Shown: piece by piece, positions 1 to 12,304 of the stretch | Position numbering within the stretch: the stretch's first letter is position 1 | Layout: every line of letters begins with the position of its first letter | NCBI RefSeq assembly: GCF_030867095.1 | Contig: NC_081829.1 | Span: 49,287,036-49,351,035 of the forward strand | Origin: Alligator mississippiensis | Taxonomy: Eukaryota; Chordata; Crocodylia; Alligatoridae | Length of the DNA stretch: 64,000 nucleotides | Direction of reading: 5' to 3' | Made by a program: the position numbers and the translations under genes | The notes under the pieces: generated by a model | The model's input: only the letters and a program-made list of their open reading frames with translations | Database searches by the model: none | What the model was told of the DNA's origin: nothing

Positions 1-165
1 CAGCCTTTACACATTTAACTGATATTGACTTGAATTGAAAACCGGAAGAAATCAATGGGGGGGGGGAGGTAATCTCAGTATAACTGGGTCCTAATTAATG
101 TGAATATTTATTCTTCTTAAGTCAAATAGCCATTTTAAGTAGCTCATGCATCAAGATTTATCTTT

Positions 166-1524
166 AGTGTTCCACATTTTCAGTTTTTATTAAAAAAAAA
201 AAATTGGGAATTTTTCAGGGTTTATTTTCCAAACATAAAAATTGGGTTGAAATCAGGATAAAAGGAAGAAAAGAAAAAAATTGGGGAAAATAATATGTTC
301 CCGTGGTGGTGAGGAAGGGAGAGAGTAAGGCTGGGACTAGGGAAGGGGTGGAGGGTGCGTGCAGCCCATCCCTCCATTCCCAGGGCTGCAGCACGGAGCA
401 AAGCGGAGGGAACTGTCAGCAGGTGTAGGACAGGGCAGGGCAGGGTAGCTGTTGCTGCTATGTGCACCCCAGGAGGGGGGCAGGCTGTGGGGCTGCACCG
501 GGCTATTCCTAGGGTGGGGGCGCTTGCCCCCAGATCTGCATGCAGGATGAGAGCAGGTTGCCTTTGTAGGCTGGGGCAGGCAGCAGCACCAGGCTCTTCC
601 TGGTGCTCGGGGTGGGCAGCAGCCTGCTCTCAACCAGCATGCAGATCTCGTCCAGCATGCAAGAACGGCCCAGTGCAGCCCTTCCAGGGCTCACAGAACA
701 GCAAGAGCCACACACACCCCCCCTGCGCCCTGCACCCATTGATTTACCTCTGCAGCTGGCGACTGCCGTTCCTGGGGCTGCTGCAGCAGGGACTGGGGTG
801 AGTAGGAACAAATGGAGTCCCGAGGGGTGCGGTGCAGCTTGTACCCACTCACCCCAGCCCCTGCTGCAGCAGCCCTGGAAGCAGCCAACACCACCTGCCT
901 GCACCACAGCACGGCGCAGTCCAGGGGCTGGGGGGAGAGTTGAGCAGCTGACGTGGAGTGGGGGAGACCCGACCCTGGCACCAGCACTGGCACCTCCTGC
1001 TACGCCTATGGTCAGAGGCGGGAGCCCCATGACCCCGGAAAGCGGCTCCAGCCTTGCAGGCCCATGCAGAATGGCCGGGTGCAGCGCCCGCAGGGAGCAG
1101 GGCCAGGCTCTTCTGCCTCCCTTCCTGGCGGGGCTTGCAGCTCCCCAGCACCTGGGCCAGGGCCGCAGCTGGAGCTGCAAGGCCTGGGTTCAGAGCAGAG
1201 AGCCCCAGCAGCCCGCAGGCAGCAGTTCCAGCCAACCTCCCCTGACCCTTGTGCGGCCACCACCCCCTTCTCTGCGTGTGGCAGCTACCACACCCCTTCC
1301 CCACCATGTCCATCTGGAAACCTGTGCCTTGGGTAACTGGCACATTTAGCTTACCGGCACCCCAGCTATTCTCCACTCGTGCCATTTAACAGGGATTTTA
1401 CTGTACCCGGTAAAATTGAGTGAACTAAAAAACGGGTGTAAATCAGTAAAAACCAAATAACTTCAGTAAAAAAATCAGGGAATTTGTTGGTCAGTTTCAG
1501 TAAAAACTGAAATCGTGAAACACT
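166..1524. mobile_element. Non-autonomous DNA element with long imperfect terminal inverted repeats
   Basis: The left end (AGTGTTCCACATTTTCAG...) is the imperfect reverse complement of the right end (...CTGAAATCGTGAAACACT), and similarity continues inward for roughly 100 bp through T/A-rich sequence. The interior is GC-rich and contains a strong internal hairpin at about 775-870. Similar flanks (TTATCTTT on the left, ATCTTATA on the right) hint at a diverged 8-bp duplication, which would fit hAT, but the match is weak. Long open frames on both strands inside (for example 603-1349 plus) arise from stop-poor GC-rich sequence and resemble no protein I know. Confidence 0.55.
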
Positions 1525-3580
1525 ATCTTATATTAAAATATTGCAAAGTTTAATCTTTTATTTACCTACACCTACTTCTTTCTATTTAAAGTCCTTAGTT
1601 TTTCTATAGATCAAATTTTTATTGTTCATTTAATCTGAAAATTTTTCAATTAAAAAAATAAAACACATCAGCAAAAATCTGTAACACAAGCACCCTTCTG
1701 TTTCTTTAAGTAAATATGGAATTAAAGTTTTTAAATTCTATTTGTAGATGTGTCTTTACAGGGCAAAGTAGGTTTTTTTATTGAAAATTTTGCTTAACTT
1801 TGACTATATTGGCTTGCTGTGGAGAGAGGGGCACAAGTTCTGAATGAGGGCTGGATTCACACCATCTATGATAGCCCCTAGATTCATGGGTCAGCAGCAG
1901 ACTAGTCTTGTCCCTAGCCTAATTTTAATGCGAATAGGCAATTCCAGGATGCAGGAATAATTAAGAGCAAACAACCTAGCCATGCCGTCTTCCCCAGGTT
2001 ATGACTCCATGAGGAGGGACTTGAGGGTTTGTGGTACAGAACTGCCATGCTGGCTCTATGTGAAAAGCAAAGTCCCAAGCAATCAGTAAAACCAGCCTTT
2101 TGGCTGCTTGGTGTTGGTAATACTGGAGCATTCAGAGCAGCCCGTGAGGAACCAGAATTAGGCCTGACTGAATAGTAGAGATCTAAATTACTTTCCTGCT
2201 TGACTACTGCACTGGCATATTCTTTTAAATGTTAGGCCCATCATTTTAGTTTAGCAGGTACAAAATGTCTACGCCTACTCTTGATAGCCTTGCAATATTT
2301 TTCTTAATTTCTTGGTTCCTACAGCTTGTTACACCTACTCATTGAATATCATAACAGTTTTCCAGTAGAAACATGTTCAAATCATATTTAAATATTCTGC
2401 TTAATGGAAACATGTCAGATACAAATCTCTGTACACACAAAAGGTTTTACAAGGCTTATAATAATCTGAGGGGGGTTTTATTATTTCTTTTAAAATGGAA
2501 AAGAGGACCATTATCATGGATTACCATTCCATAACACCATTTTAAATATGATAAAGGCACAAACTTATCACTAAAGCAATTTAATGTTTTTTCTTCCACT
2601 TCTTATTAAGATAAAGATTAAGATAAAGGGCGAAACTGTCAGCCCTCACAACTAATATTTTTTTATTTAATTCATTTGAAGTTAGTGAGATTCTTTTCAC
2701 TGACCGGAGGAGGCAACAAATAAAGGCGGGGGGTGGAGTGCACGTTACCTACAGAACAGACTGACATAGGTACCTTCTTTCCACTGCCCTGTGTGAATCT
2801 TCATCTTGAGCTGGACAGACTTCTATGAGTGTAAAATTAATGCTTAAATAAAAGACAGTTGACTGGCTTAATCCAAACAAAGTAGCAATATTGGCTAAGG
2901 AAGAACACTGAGGCTTTGTTGTCTCCATTATCAAGAATGTTTGTCCACCTTTTTTCAAGATGTTTACAAGGTTGACGTGCTCTGCAAGTTGCGTCTGGGC
3001 TTCCGGTGGCATAGTTAGCTAGGGACACCTTTCAGTGAAGGGCTTTTCTATTATATTTATGGCAACATCAATAAATAAATTTATTAGATTATTTTAATAA
3101 ACCATTTTGGTAGCATTTGCCATTTATATTCTTGTAGTATTTCTCACACAAATATTAGGAAACCAAAAACAGCACAAGACATGTAGTTATTAGAATTCAT
3201 TTTTCTCCTTCCATAGAGTATCCAGAAACTGGAACTATTCAAGATGCCTTGGCGTTAAGCACATACTTAAGAGCTTTGCTAAACCAAGATTAGAGTACAC
3301 AGCACTGTAATAAGTACATATGGGATAACTGCATTAAGATTATATTTTGCAATGGAAATATGAACTCACCAAAAATCTGTTCCCATATACATTTGAAAAA
3401 TAATGTACAGTTTCTACGTCAAATTCAAATGCAATAAAAAACAAATTAGCTACATCTGTTTGGTGTTGAATTGCAGTTTGACATACCTCTGGGCACATTA
3501 GACTACTGCAAAGTAAAGCATCACCATTTTCAAGTGTGCTGGACTTACTGTGCATTAAATTAGTAGAATGTTCTGTTTGC
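1525..3580. other. AT-rich intergenic DNA, nothing recognised
   Basis: There is no gene or clear repeat here. Small minus-strand frames at 2749-3012 and 3340-3555 have no splice context or recognisable family. Confidence 0.5.
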
Positions 3581-3587
3581 TAGTACC

Positions 3588-4240
3588 AGCACATATAGGC
3601 ACTAGATAGATGGCACATTAGGTTATGCACAGTAGCACATGTGGAGATGCTGATAGCCCAGGCAGCAGGGGGCCACTGCTGCCTGGCTAATCTCCAATGT
3701 GGGGGTAGCTGTGCTAGCTGCAGAGGCAGCTGTCTCCCAGCCCCATGCACATTAGGACCTGTCCCAACATGCACGGTGCCTGGAGAGCTGTGCCGGCTGC
3801 AGAGGCAGCTCTCTCCTCATCCCAAAGTGCACAGGACAGGGAGAGGTAGGCTGGCTGCACAGGGCCAAGAGACAGATGCCCCTGCAGCTGGCACAGCTCT
3901 TTCAGCTCCATGCACATCAGGACCATTCCCATGTGCATGGGGCTGGGAGAAAGCTGCACCTGCAGCTGGCATAGCTCTTCCAACACCATGCACATCAAAA
4001 CTGGCTCCTGTGCCCTTCTGCCAGCCCCCAGGCTGGCACCTGGTAGAGTCTAGAGCTCCCCCTGGCAGCTGCAGGGGAGAAAAGCATGGCAGGTGCAGGC
4101 CTGGACTGGGCTGCTCCTGTTGAGCACAAATCTGCACCCAACAGGGTGCACATGTAGATGTGTCCCTGGCCACATATTATTGAACCTTATTTTACTGCAC
4201 AGTAACCTTACTATGCATTAATTGCACATGTAGACACACA
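3588..4240. repeat. MITE-like element with internal tandem repeats
   Basis: The ends share inverted motifs of the type GCACATGTAGACAC / ATGCACAGTAGCACATGT. The same end motifs recur at 33188-33705, so this is a repeat family. The interior (3640-4080) is GC-rich and built of imperfect repeats of about 100 bp centred on GCTGCAGAGGCAGCT-like palindromes. Open frames across it on both strands are by-products of this composition. Confidence 0.5.
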
Positions 4241-4244
4241 CTCC

Positions 4245-5430
4245 ATGTACTAAAGTTGCTCATACAAATAATAAGTTATCTACCTTATAGGTGCTATGGT
4301 TCACTAAGAAGTGTTCACCTCAAGCACTTTAGGATATATTCACATGGCCCAGTGCAGTGCTATGCAGAGATAACCCAAGCTAGTTCCTTCAGCTGGCTCT
4401 GATGCTGGAAATGGTAGTTATTTACCCCAAATGGAACTCCAAAGGGAGTTCTAAATGTTTTCATACTCCCTGCTGTGGAGTTGTCAGCCAAGGTCCAATT
4501 GGATCTAGGGTGCCCAGAGCTTTCAGAATCCCAGGTCCTGGGCAGAGCCTGGAAAATCTAGCATAGCTATATATCCTGGAGCTATGGAACTTGTAATACT
4601 AAGGTCCTGAACCTAAGGCAGTCTGCCTGGCGGGTTTGCCCCAGAACCATGACTCTTGAATTCTACCAGGCAGATTGCTTCTGGGCTAGGGGCCCTGGAT
4701 GCTGTAGATCTTTGATTGACTGCTTAACAGGCAGACTGATTAACAGCCAAGGAACTGGAACTTTCAAGGGTCATATATATTTGATGCTTACTTGCCAGGG
4801 GGGGAATCTCCCAAGACTGGAAATCATGGCTTCCAGATTCCCTGGCCTCACTCACTGGGAATTAAGAGAGGCTTCCATCAGAACCTGGTTTGGATTGGAC
4901 AAAAATTCACTGAACCCATGATATTTCTAACTAAACATTTCAGGCTTGATGAACATGCATTTTCCAACAAGCCTGTGTTGTGTCAGAAAACTTGCAACGG
5001 GCACAAACTGTAACTAATAGAGAAGCTCTTTTAATAGACAGATGGTTCAGTGAACATGCTACTAAGGATCTGAGGGAAGGACCCTTTAACTATAATAAGA
5101 TCCTAGGAAGGAAAGGGCTTCCAGATGCCAGAAGGAGGTCCTTTAAGAATTTTACAACTGTAGGATGGGAAATGTGGCATGATTCTAGCCTGAAGAGGAC
5201 TGATCTGCTATTGTTGCTAAGTTCACCTCACACAGCTGCTAAATAGGCCCAAATTCTTATAGGGATTGCTGGTAATCCAAAATAAGAGGAAATAAGGTCT
5301 TTACAGAAGGGGCATCTGTACTGTCTAAATAATGTCTCTTCTACTTGGCAGTCTATATCACTCCACTGGAACCTTTCCAGTTTTGTACTAATAAATTTTG
5401 GATGTCAGTGCAGAGGCTTCGTACAGTAGT
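4245..5430. other. Intergenic DNA, no gene recognised
   Basis: Three short plus-strand frames overlap between 4649 and 5246, but none shows a known domain or exon signals. The block could be an old unrecognised repeat. Confidence 0.4.
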
Positions 5431-5431
5431 A

Positions 5432-5745
5432 GATATTAGGCTAGTATTTGCTTTGGATTCAGATTCAGCCGATTCTGGGGACAGTGATTCGATTCGGCCT
5501 CATCCCCCGTCTGCTCTCCCAGCCCCATCAATGGCTGTCCTGGCTCTTTAAAAAAAAAAAAAAAGCCCTGCATTTATCGGCTGCTACCAGCAGGGGGGCC
5601 ACCCCCACTGCCCCCCACTGCCCCGTGCTGTGTGAGGGGGATCCGGCATGAGCCTGCAGAGGCCCTGATGGCTGCTGCAGCAGCTGTTGGGTGCAAGGCT
5701 TTTTTTTTTTTAAGCGTCAGGATGCTGGGACTGGGCAGGGTATTG
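5432..5745 (+). repeat. MITE fragment sharing a core with 12000-12290
   Basis: This shares with the copy at 12000-12290 a GATTCGG-rich left part, the 21-bp core centred on CCCCATCAATGGCTG, an adjacent A-tract and a following C-rich block. A small inverted piece with the same core sits at about 7010-7050. The ends are not defined here. Confidence 0.5.
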
Positions 5746-6138
5746 CAGCCAAAATTAGAGTCTGGGTCTACGTATAAGGATGAAGACACTATGGAAGACA
5801 CATAGCACAAATGGAAAGTGGGTCACCAAAACTGTGAGTGACCTTGCCTCATGAAAGATGATGTAAGACCCCTGAAAGAGGTGTCGTGTGAAGATTTTGG
5901 AGCTGAGTGCAGAGCCACCTAGGTGCATAAAGGGTGTGTGTGGGCAGAGCTTGGCATGCGTGTCTGGGGCTGTGTGTGGTTTGGGGCATATCTGTGGGTG
6001 AATGTGTGGCTGAGGTTTTGGGTCTGTGTGTCTGAGGGCACATATGTGTGTATGTGGTCAAGGGAGTGCGATTGATTGAGGTCTGTATTGGAGATTGACT
6101 GGGGTGTGAGAGCATAGGAAGAGACTGACTGAAGGAGA

Positions 6139-6341
6139 AGATAGGCCAGAGGCGGGCAATTATTTTGGGCAGAGAGCCGTTTACTGAGTTTTGGCAAGCC
6201 ATTGAGGGCTGCATGACAGGCAGCCCAGGGCAGATTAATATTAATTTTCTACATTTTTTAGGGGCCCCGTGGGCCAGATAGAATGGCTTGGTGGGCCTCA
6301 TCTGGGCCCCAGGCTGCATTTTGCCCACCCCTGAGATAGGC
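6139..6341. mobile_element. hAT-type MITE with perfect 8-bp target duplication
   Basis: The element at 6147-6333 (187 bp) has ends CAGAGGCGGGCAA and, read inward on the other strand, CAGGGGTGGGCAA. It is bounded by identical AGATAGGC at 6139-6146 and 6334-6341. An 8-bp duplication and a CAGNGG terminus are diagnostic of the hAT superfamily. It has no coding capacity and must have been moved by a transposase encoded elsewhere. Confidence 0.88.
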
Positions 6342-6565
6342 ACTCCGTGGATGCTGTGCTGTGTATACTCCAGAGGCTTGAAGGTCTCCTTGTGGTTGCT
6401 CCCCTCTGGCTCGGCTTCTTTATCAAAGTAAATAGAGTTGGCTCCCCAGATTTTTCCTCCCTGGGTGTATGTGTCTTTGACAAAGAGCAGCCCTTTTACT
6501 TTATTAGTATGTATCGCCTCAATCCCTCCACTCCTTCTTCTGTCTTTTTATCAGTTAAGCACCCT

Positions 6566-6845
6566 TGTTAGAAAGGCAGCAAGGTGGGAGATAAGCCACC
6601 ACTGACCTGTACTAGAGGATGGCCAGCTGATGACCAATCAGACGGCGGCAGAGATAAATAAAATTACTCTTGCTCCTCTAATATATTCCACCCCTTCCTC
6701 CCTGTTATAGTTAATTGATTAATGTTTATTGATTAGTTGTGGTTAATATTACTTGTTAAATGTTGTTAGTTGCTCTTGTTATTAATAAACCATGTTATTT
6801 GTTTCAGTGCTAATTGAGTCTGTGTGGTAGTTAAGCCAGCTTCAT
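6566..6845 (+). mobile_element. Possible LTR remnant
   Basis: It starts TGTTAGAAAGG. It has a CCAAT motif near 6636, a GATAAATAAAA TATA-like box near 6653 and an AATAAA near 6784, in the order expected of an LTR. The 3' end and target duplication could not be defined, so this rests on promoter and polyadenylation layout only. Confidence 0.35.
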
Positions 6846-8147
6846 TTAATTGCCTGGTAAATTGGGTAGTGATAGATATACCCTGGTTTACCAGCTAATT
6901 GTCTCAGGGCCAAGAAACACCTCCTTTTACATGAGTAAACAGTATAAGGTACAGCCCATTGAGTGACCTTATTTAATTAGGTGCTTAATTAAGTTCCCAT
7001 GTAACAGGGGCAGCCATTGATGGGGCTGAGAGCGGGAGGAGGATGAGGGCTCATGGCACAGCTCCCCACACAGCACCTGGGGCTCTGCGCCACATCCAAA
7101 TTCTTCATACCACCTCCCAGAAAACACAATACATCCTGGGGTTGGCTCCTGCATCCCTGGATCAGGCCCTGCACCATCTCTGCATGAAAACCCAATGTGC
7201 TATCTGACCCACAAGGCTCCCCAAAGGTGCACAAATTTGGCAGCAGGGGAGTAGCAAGTATTGCTACTACTGCCCTGCTGCCACATTTTCAGATCCCTGG
7301 GAATCCCTGTGGGCTGGATGGCATGGCTCTCAGGTCAGCTTTGGCCAGCAGACCAGGGCTTGAGCAATCCCAGTCTATTCTATGGTGAATAGTTTGAATA
7401 TCTGCTGCCCTCTTCTATGAAACCATTTCATTTTGAAAGCCTGGGAAATGCAAAACTAGTCTGAAAGCAGTCCAGGTGTGCTCCCCACTTGAGTGTAGAA
7501 TAATCTGCCACCAACACATTGGTAGGTAGCAGTGGGAAAAATCATATTCATAAACACACATGGAGGGGTCTTTTTATCACTTTAATGACAAAATGATTTC
7601 CTAGAGGACCTGTGCTCACAGAAACCCAGATGCTGCCTGTTTGGGATAAAGCATATTTCACTTACCCTTGCACACTGGATAGGTGAAAGAGTGCATTAGA
7701 CCACAAAGAATCTGAGACAGCCCCTTACAAATGTCTGAGGCTGAGCCTGCTGCTAGTTGATCACACCTGCTGTGGTACTGCATCTATCCAATAGCAGATA
7801 AGCTCTTGTAGAATCAAGCATTGCTCCTATGAATGCTATTATTTGACTCAGTAACAGTGATTTTTCCTTCTTGATACTGGGTCTCAGGTGGATGAAAAAT
7901 CTTGGCATCAGGTGAAAGAAAACATTGACCTGCTCTGGTGATCTTCCTTAGATGAGCCAAACATCATGTTCTCAATTATCTGTATGCCTTGTTTCTCATA
8001 TGAGGCAAATTCTCAACTGCCAAGTCCTTGTTGAAAACATATGGAGCTCTTTGAAAATAAAAGGACAGAAGTTTGTCCCGATAGCTGGAATTTCCCATTT
8101 GGAATCTAAGGGTGCTTATACACAAGTGTGGAGGCTGATCCCAGGGG
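6845..8147. other. Intergenic DNA, nothing firm
   Basis: Apart from the small inverted MITE core near 7010-7050, no repeat or gene was recognised. Confidence 0.4.
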
Positions 8148-8290
8148 TGTAGGTTGTAGCCGTGTTGGTCTAAGGACCTAGGCAGACAAGATTCCTTGGG
8201 TGAATTTGATATCTTTTATTAGACCAACCCAAATAGTTGGAGAATGGTTATTAAGCAAGCTTTCGAGGTTCATCCCATGCACTGTAATTG
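8148..8290 (+). mobile_element. Penelope-like element tail
   Basis: The sequence GTAGCCGTGTTGGTCTAAGG, then ATCTTTTATTAGACCAACC, then AAGCAAGCTTTCGAGGTTC is the widespread reptilian Penelope-like terminal sequence, including its internal inverted pair (TTGGTCTAA / TTAGACCAA). It is a non-coding fragment. Family assignment is from recognition of the motif, not alignment. Confidence 0.6.
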
Positions 8291-8341
8291 CAGTGCGTTA
8301 GAGCAGACTTCATTAATCCATTAATCCATTAATCACTCAAG

Positions 8342-9827
8342 CACCCTGTCCTGGGGTTAGTGAGAAGTGGGACTGGGAAGCTGCGCCAGCGGGGCTTGGC
8401 ACAGAAAGAAACACTAAAATAAAGAAAGAAATGCAAAATAACCACTTATCTGCAGGAGCGATGCCAGAAGACAGAAGAGAAAAGCCCATGCGGTTTACAA
8501 GCTATGCCTTTATACAATTAAGGCCAGCAGGTGATGTCATAAAGACACACCAGCCGGCAGGGATAAAAGCGGCTGCCAGCAGTAGGGAGGAGAGAGCCAG
8601 TGAGGAGATGTATAAAGTGGTGGTGAGCCAGTGAGGAGATGCCAAGTGGCGGCCTGGTCAATTTGGCGAATGCAAAGAAGAAGTGAAAAACAACCTCAGG
8701 GAAGGGGAGGTCTTCCCACTTGAACGCCCCAGGTATCAGGTCAGGGAGCTGAGCTAAGGCCAGAAGGAAGAGAGGGACCCCGCAGGACCAGCATCAGGGG
8801 AGAACTGCCAAGTTCAGGCAGGAGGGCTAGGAAAGCCAACCGGTAGGATACCGGATAGGAAGACCCCTTTTGGTTCCTTTTTTCTTTATTTCCTTTTGTT
8901 CGTTTTATTTCTTTACCCCTGCTCGACAGGGGCACCCTTAAGGCCCAAGAAGAGATCCAACTGGCTCAAAGTGGATCTCAGGCCCAGAGTTTGGGCTGGC
9001 TAAGTATCCTTCCCCAAGGAGAAAAGGGGATACCACAGAGCACAAGGAACAGCCACACTGGAGTGGCAGCCGAGTCAATATCTGGCACCCTGCCGGAGGT
9101 TGGTGTAAGGCTGGGGTGTAGGGGAGGTGGAGCCCCACGAACATTCCGCAAGTGGATTGGTCATCCCTGAGGGGCGTTTAGAGGCTGAACCCCACACTGA
9201 TGTAACATTCAAAGACGTGGAAGGTGAATTTGGGGGAAGGCCAGTGGGACAACCGAAACCCACCTTGGGGAACCCACGAACCTAGAGAGTGTACACCTTC
9301 TGCTGTCCAGGCCAAGGCAGCCCATGACCGGGCATTCAAAGCCAGGCGGACACAAATTTGCCACACTACCACTTGGTGTCTTCCCCAATGAACTTCTTTA
9401 ATGACACAAGGGGGAACTCACCCCCAGTGTTCCACCCTTCCCGGGGCTCAATCACAGTGCCCATGGTTTGGGGAGCTTTCACTGCTTCCCCAGCCGCCCA
9501 ATGTCCGGGTGCTCCCTGTGCATGCTGGTTCCCCCCATTACCGGCACAGAGAGCCTCCGCCACCTCCCTGGCTCTCCCCTCCCTACTGCTGGCAGCCACT
9601 TTTATCCCTGGCAGCTGGTGCATCCTTATGATGTCACCCGCCGGCCTTAATTGCATAAAGGCGCAGCTTGTAAACCATGTGGGCTTTTCTCTTCTGTCTT
9701 CTGGCATTGCTCCTCCTGCAGGTAAGTGGTTATTTTGCATTTCTTTTTTATTTTAGTGTTTCTTCCCATGCTGAGCCCTGCGGGTGGGGCTTCCCAGTCC
9801 CGCTTCTCACTATCCCAGGACACACCC
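8342..9827. mobile_element. Palindromic element with LTR-like TG...CA ends and 5-bp target duplication
   Basis: The element at 8347-9822 (1476 bp) begins TGTCCTGGGG and ends CCCAGGACA. It is flanked by identical CACCC at 8342-8346 and 9823-9827. The outer about 258 bp on the left (8347-8604) reappears reverse-complemented at about 9565-9822; both arms carry a conserved open stretch reading MPEDRREKP. A GGATAAAAG TATA-like motif lies in the left arm near 8560. The centre (8605-9560) is not repeated and encodes nothing recognisable. It could be a TIR transposon of integrase type, or two LTRs of one family in opposite orientation. Confidence 0.75.
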
Positions 9828-9829
9828 TC

Positions 9830-10300
9830 ACACTCCAGCAGCCTTCTGCATCTTCTGTATCAGCTTCCCTGCACTTCAAAGTGGTCATGGGGATGCTTGA
9901 ACTAAAGTTCATCAAATGAGCTTAGTTCAAGCACCTCCACCGCCATCTTGAAGCACATCTTGAAGCACTGATACATGAGACACTGCGGTCAGGGTTCAAA
10001 TTACACCTAAGACTCTTGGGTGGTGGATGTCTGTGGCGGTGGCAGCTGGAAGGAGCTGCTACCACCACCACCTGGGCTGCTTAGGAAGGTGCAAGGTGGG
10101 CTGGCAGCTGATTGGCCTGCAGGGAGGTTCTTGTCTCTTATGTGGGGGCCCAGCCCCCACCCCCAAACTCCCCTGTAATTTGAACTCTCGCTGTGTTGCT
10201 TTAATTAAAGCAGCACTTGGGGCCACACTAATTAAAGCACCACCCCCTTACATCTCTGGACCATGTGCAAAAGTGCCCTCAGGTATTTTCTGTGTGCTGG
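9830..10300. repeat. Moderately repetitive block sharing a motif with an hAT element
   Basis: The stretch near 9900-9945 (a TTGAACTAAAG inverted pair around AGTTCAAGCACC) closely matches 54990-55035 inside the hAT element at 54346-55415. This marks it as a related repeat fragment. Ends were not found. Confidence 0.4.
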
Positions 10301-11996
10301 ATTAACTGATATTTGAAAGGATGAGATTACTGAGCCCAGAGTTACAAACCATTCTTGGGAATCTAAGAAGGGGGTTGCACATCCTTATGGTTACTTTCTT
10401 TTGTCTTAAATCTAGGACTGAATGTCAATACCTTCTTCTTCAAAACTGGAAAAAAATTAACCGTAATCCTTATTTCCCCTGAACATCTTCCAATGCTCTG
10501 AGATTTAGAAGTGAGTCCATTTCTTGATGCAACGCTACCTCATTAGAAGGCCAGGGTCATTGAATATAATCTCTAAAATGCAGAGATCTGAGGTGATTTA
10601 AGGTCTTCTGAAACAAAAAGTGGTGGTCGTTAAAAACAGAATGGAGAAAAGGACGTTTTCTGCCTCAAAATGGATTGAGGGTGAGTCATTGTAGGGGACA
10701 AGACATAGGGTGGCCTTGGTTGAAATCTTTTCTTTTCCTAAAGTAATTTAGGTGATCTCACATGATTATTATTAGGTAGAGGGCATATGTTTGCAGTAAC
10801 CTTGTGGTCTGGCCTACTTTCTTGTAAGTGCCAGGGGTGTAGACAACCAAGGAGTAGAGTAGCTCACAAATATTTTAAGGAGTGCAGATCTTCACTAGTC
10901 TTTGGGCTGAACAAATCACAGCCTCCCCTGTCACTGTACTCTGTTGGAAGTTCCTAAAACCTGTAACCAAGAGGACCCATGAATGGCAATGGATACAGGC
11001 ATAATCTTGCTATGCTGTCTGGCACTCACACAACCAGCAAAGTATGTTCATCAACTGACCTGCAAAAATAAATGGCCATTTCTTCCCAGCGTAATGATAG
11101 GGAGCACCTGTAGAAACTAGGCAGGCACAGCCCCACGCCCAGTAGTATATCTGCAGGGGAGGAAGGTAGAATGATGACCCCACTCCACCCCAGGAAGTTT
11201 TGTCATGGGAGGCACAGCCCTGTACCTGGAGGGTAGGGGGAGAAAACATGGTACCAGGAGAGTCCCCCAGGAGCCCATACTACTGCCTGTCACTCAACAA
11301 TAGCACCTGCCACTGGAGTGAGGAGAGCCAGGAAGATAAGACTTCTCCCCTACTTCCTTCTCCCCACCCCCCCTGCTCTGTGCTGGTCAGCATAATTTCC
11401 ACCCCTACCTCCAACCCTCCATCTCTGCCCCAAGCACTGAAAGAGCTGACTATACCTCTGGTCTTGAAGCAGTGTTTAAAAAAAGTGCAATTCCATCCCC
11501 TGAATTAGAATTCAGGCAGGCATATTGGGCTCAACAATTACCAATGCACATTTATTAACTCAATCAAGAGAAGTTTCCCTGATGAATTCACCTTTCTTTT
11601 AGGATCTTTGTCTTTTTTATTTGGTAGCCCATGCTTTTTGGATCAGGTCATGAAAAACAGCTATGACCAAAGAGCTAGTGATTGGAAGGGTGGAGGAGTG
11701 TTTGAAGACATTTGTAAATGCCTGATTATCTTTTTGGAAGTGAACAACACAGACAACAGGTATGAAGACATTCTGCTGGCTCTCCTCACTGCTCATTAAT
11801 TGGCATGACAAACCTTCAGTCACTATTGCATGCACTAAGTTAAGCAGTTTTTTGCAATTTATCCTGAAGTCTCACTACAGATTTCAAGTGCATCTGTCAA
11901 TTGATGCTAAAGTCTCAAAAGATCTTCTAAACATATGTTTCAATCAAATAAATGGGCTTGTAGAGAGGCTGAACAGAGCTGCTGGAATTAGCTAAT
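10300..11996. other. Intergenic DNA, nothing recognised
   Basis: This is single-copy-looking sequence. Small frames at 11200-11508 and 11608-11995 lack splice signals and known domains. Confidence 0.45.
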
Positions 11997-11997
11997 A

Positions 11998-12290
11998 GGT
12001 CTGTACAAAGCACTTTGGATTCGGATTTGGCTGATTCGGGGACCAGTGATTCGATTCAGTGTCACTGCCGACTCAGACAAATCTCTGAATTGGCTCCATC
12101 CCTCGCCTGCTCTCCCAGCCCCATCAATGGCTGTCCCACCTGGCCCCAGCTCCCAGATCTTAAAAAAAAAAAAAAGCCCATTGTCCCCCACTGCCCCACA
12201 GTGCATGGGGGGGGGGGCTCTGCCACAATCCCCCATCCCCCACCCACTCTCTCAGCCCCAGCTCCCAGATCTTTAAAAAAAAATTGTAGT
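11998..12290 (+). repeat. hAT-like MITE, left part
   Basis: It begins TAGGTCTGTACAAAGC, like the TAGGGCTGTGYGAA ends of other MITEs here. It then runs through GATTCGG-rich sequence, the CCCCATCAATGGCTG core, an A14 tract and a G-run. An LTR follows directly, and sequence resembling the MITE interior resumes after it at about 13770-13860, suggesting the LTR split it. Confidence 0.5.
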
Positions 12291-12304
12291 CCGGGTACAC
12301 CCTT

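Noticed and set aside
355-1349. Overlapping long frames on both strands (148, 248, 223 and 178 codons)
   Set aside because: GC-rich interior of an inverted-repeat element; frames are open on both strands with alanine, glycine and proline-rich content and no family match.
2749-3028. Two overlapping minus-strand frames as a possible exon
   Set aside because: No flanking splice signals and no known protein.
3641-4123. 160-codon frame rich in Cys, Ala and Gly
   Set aside because: It follows about 100-bp tandem repeats in a MITE-like element and is open in the antisense too.
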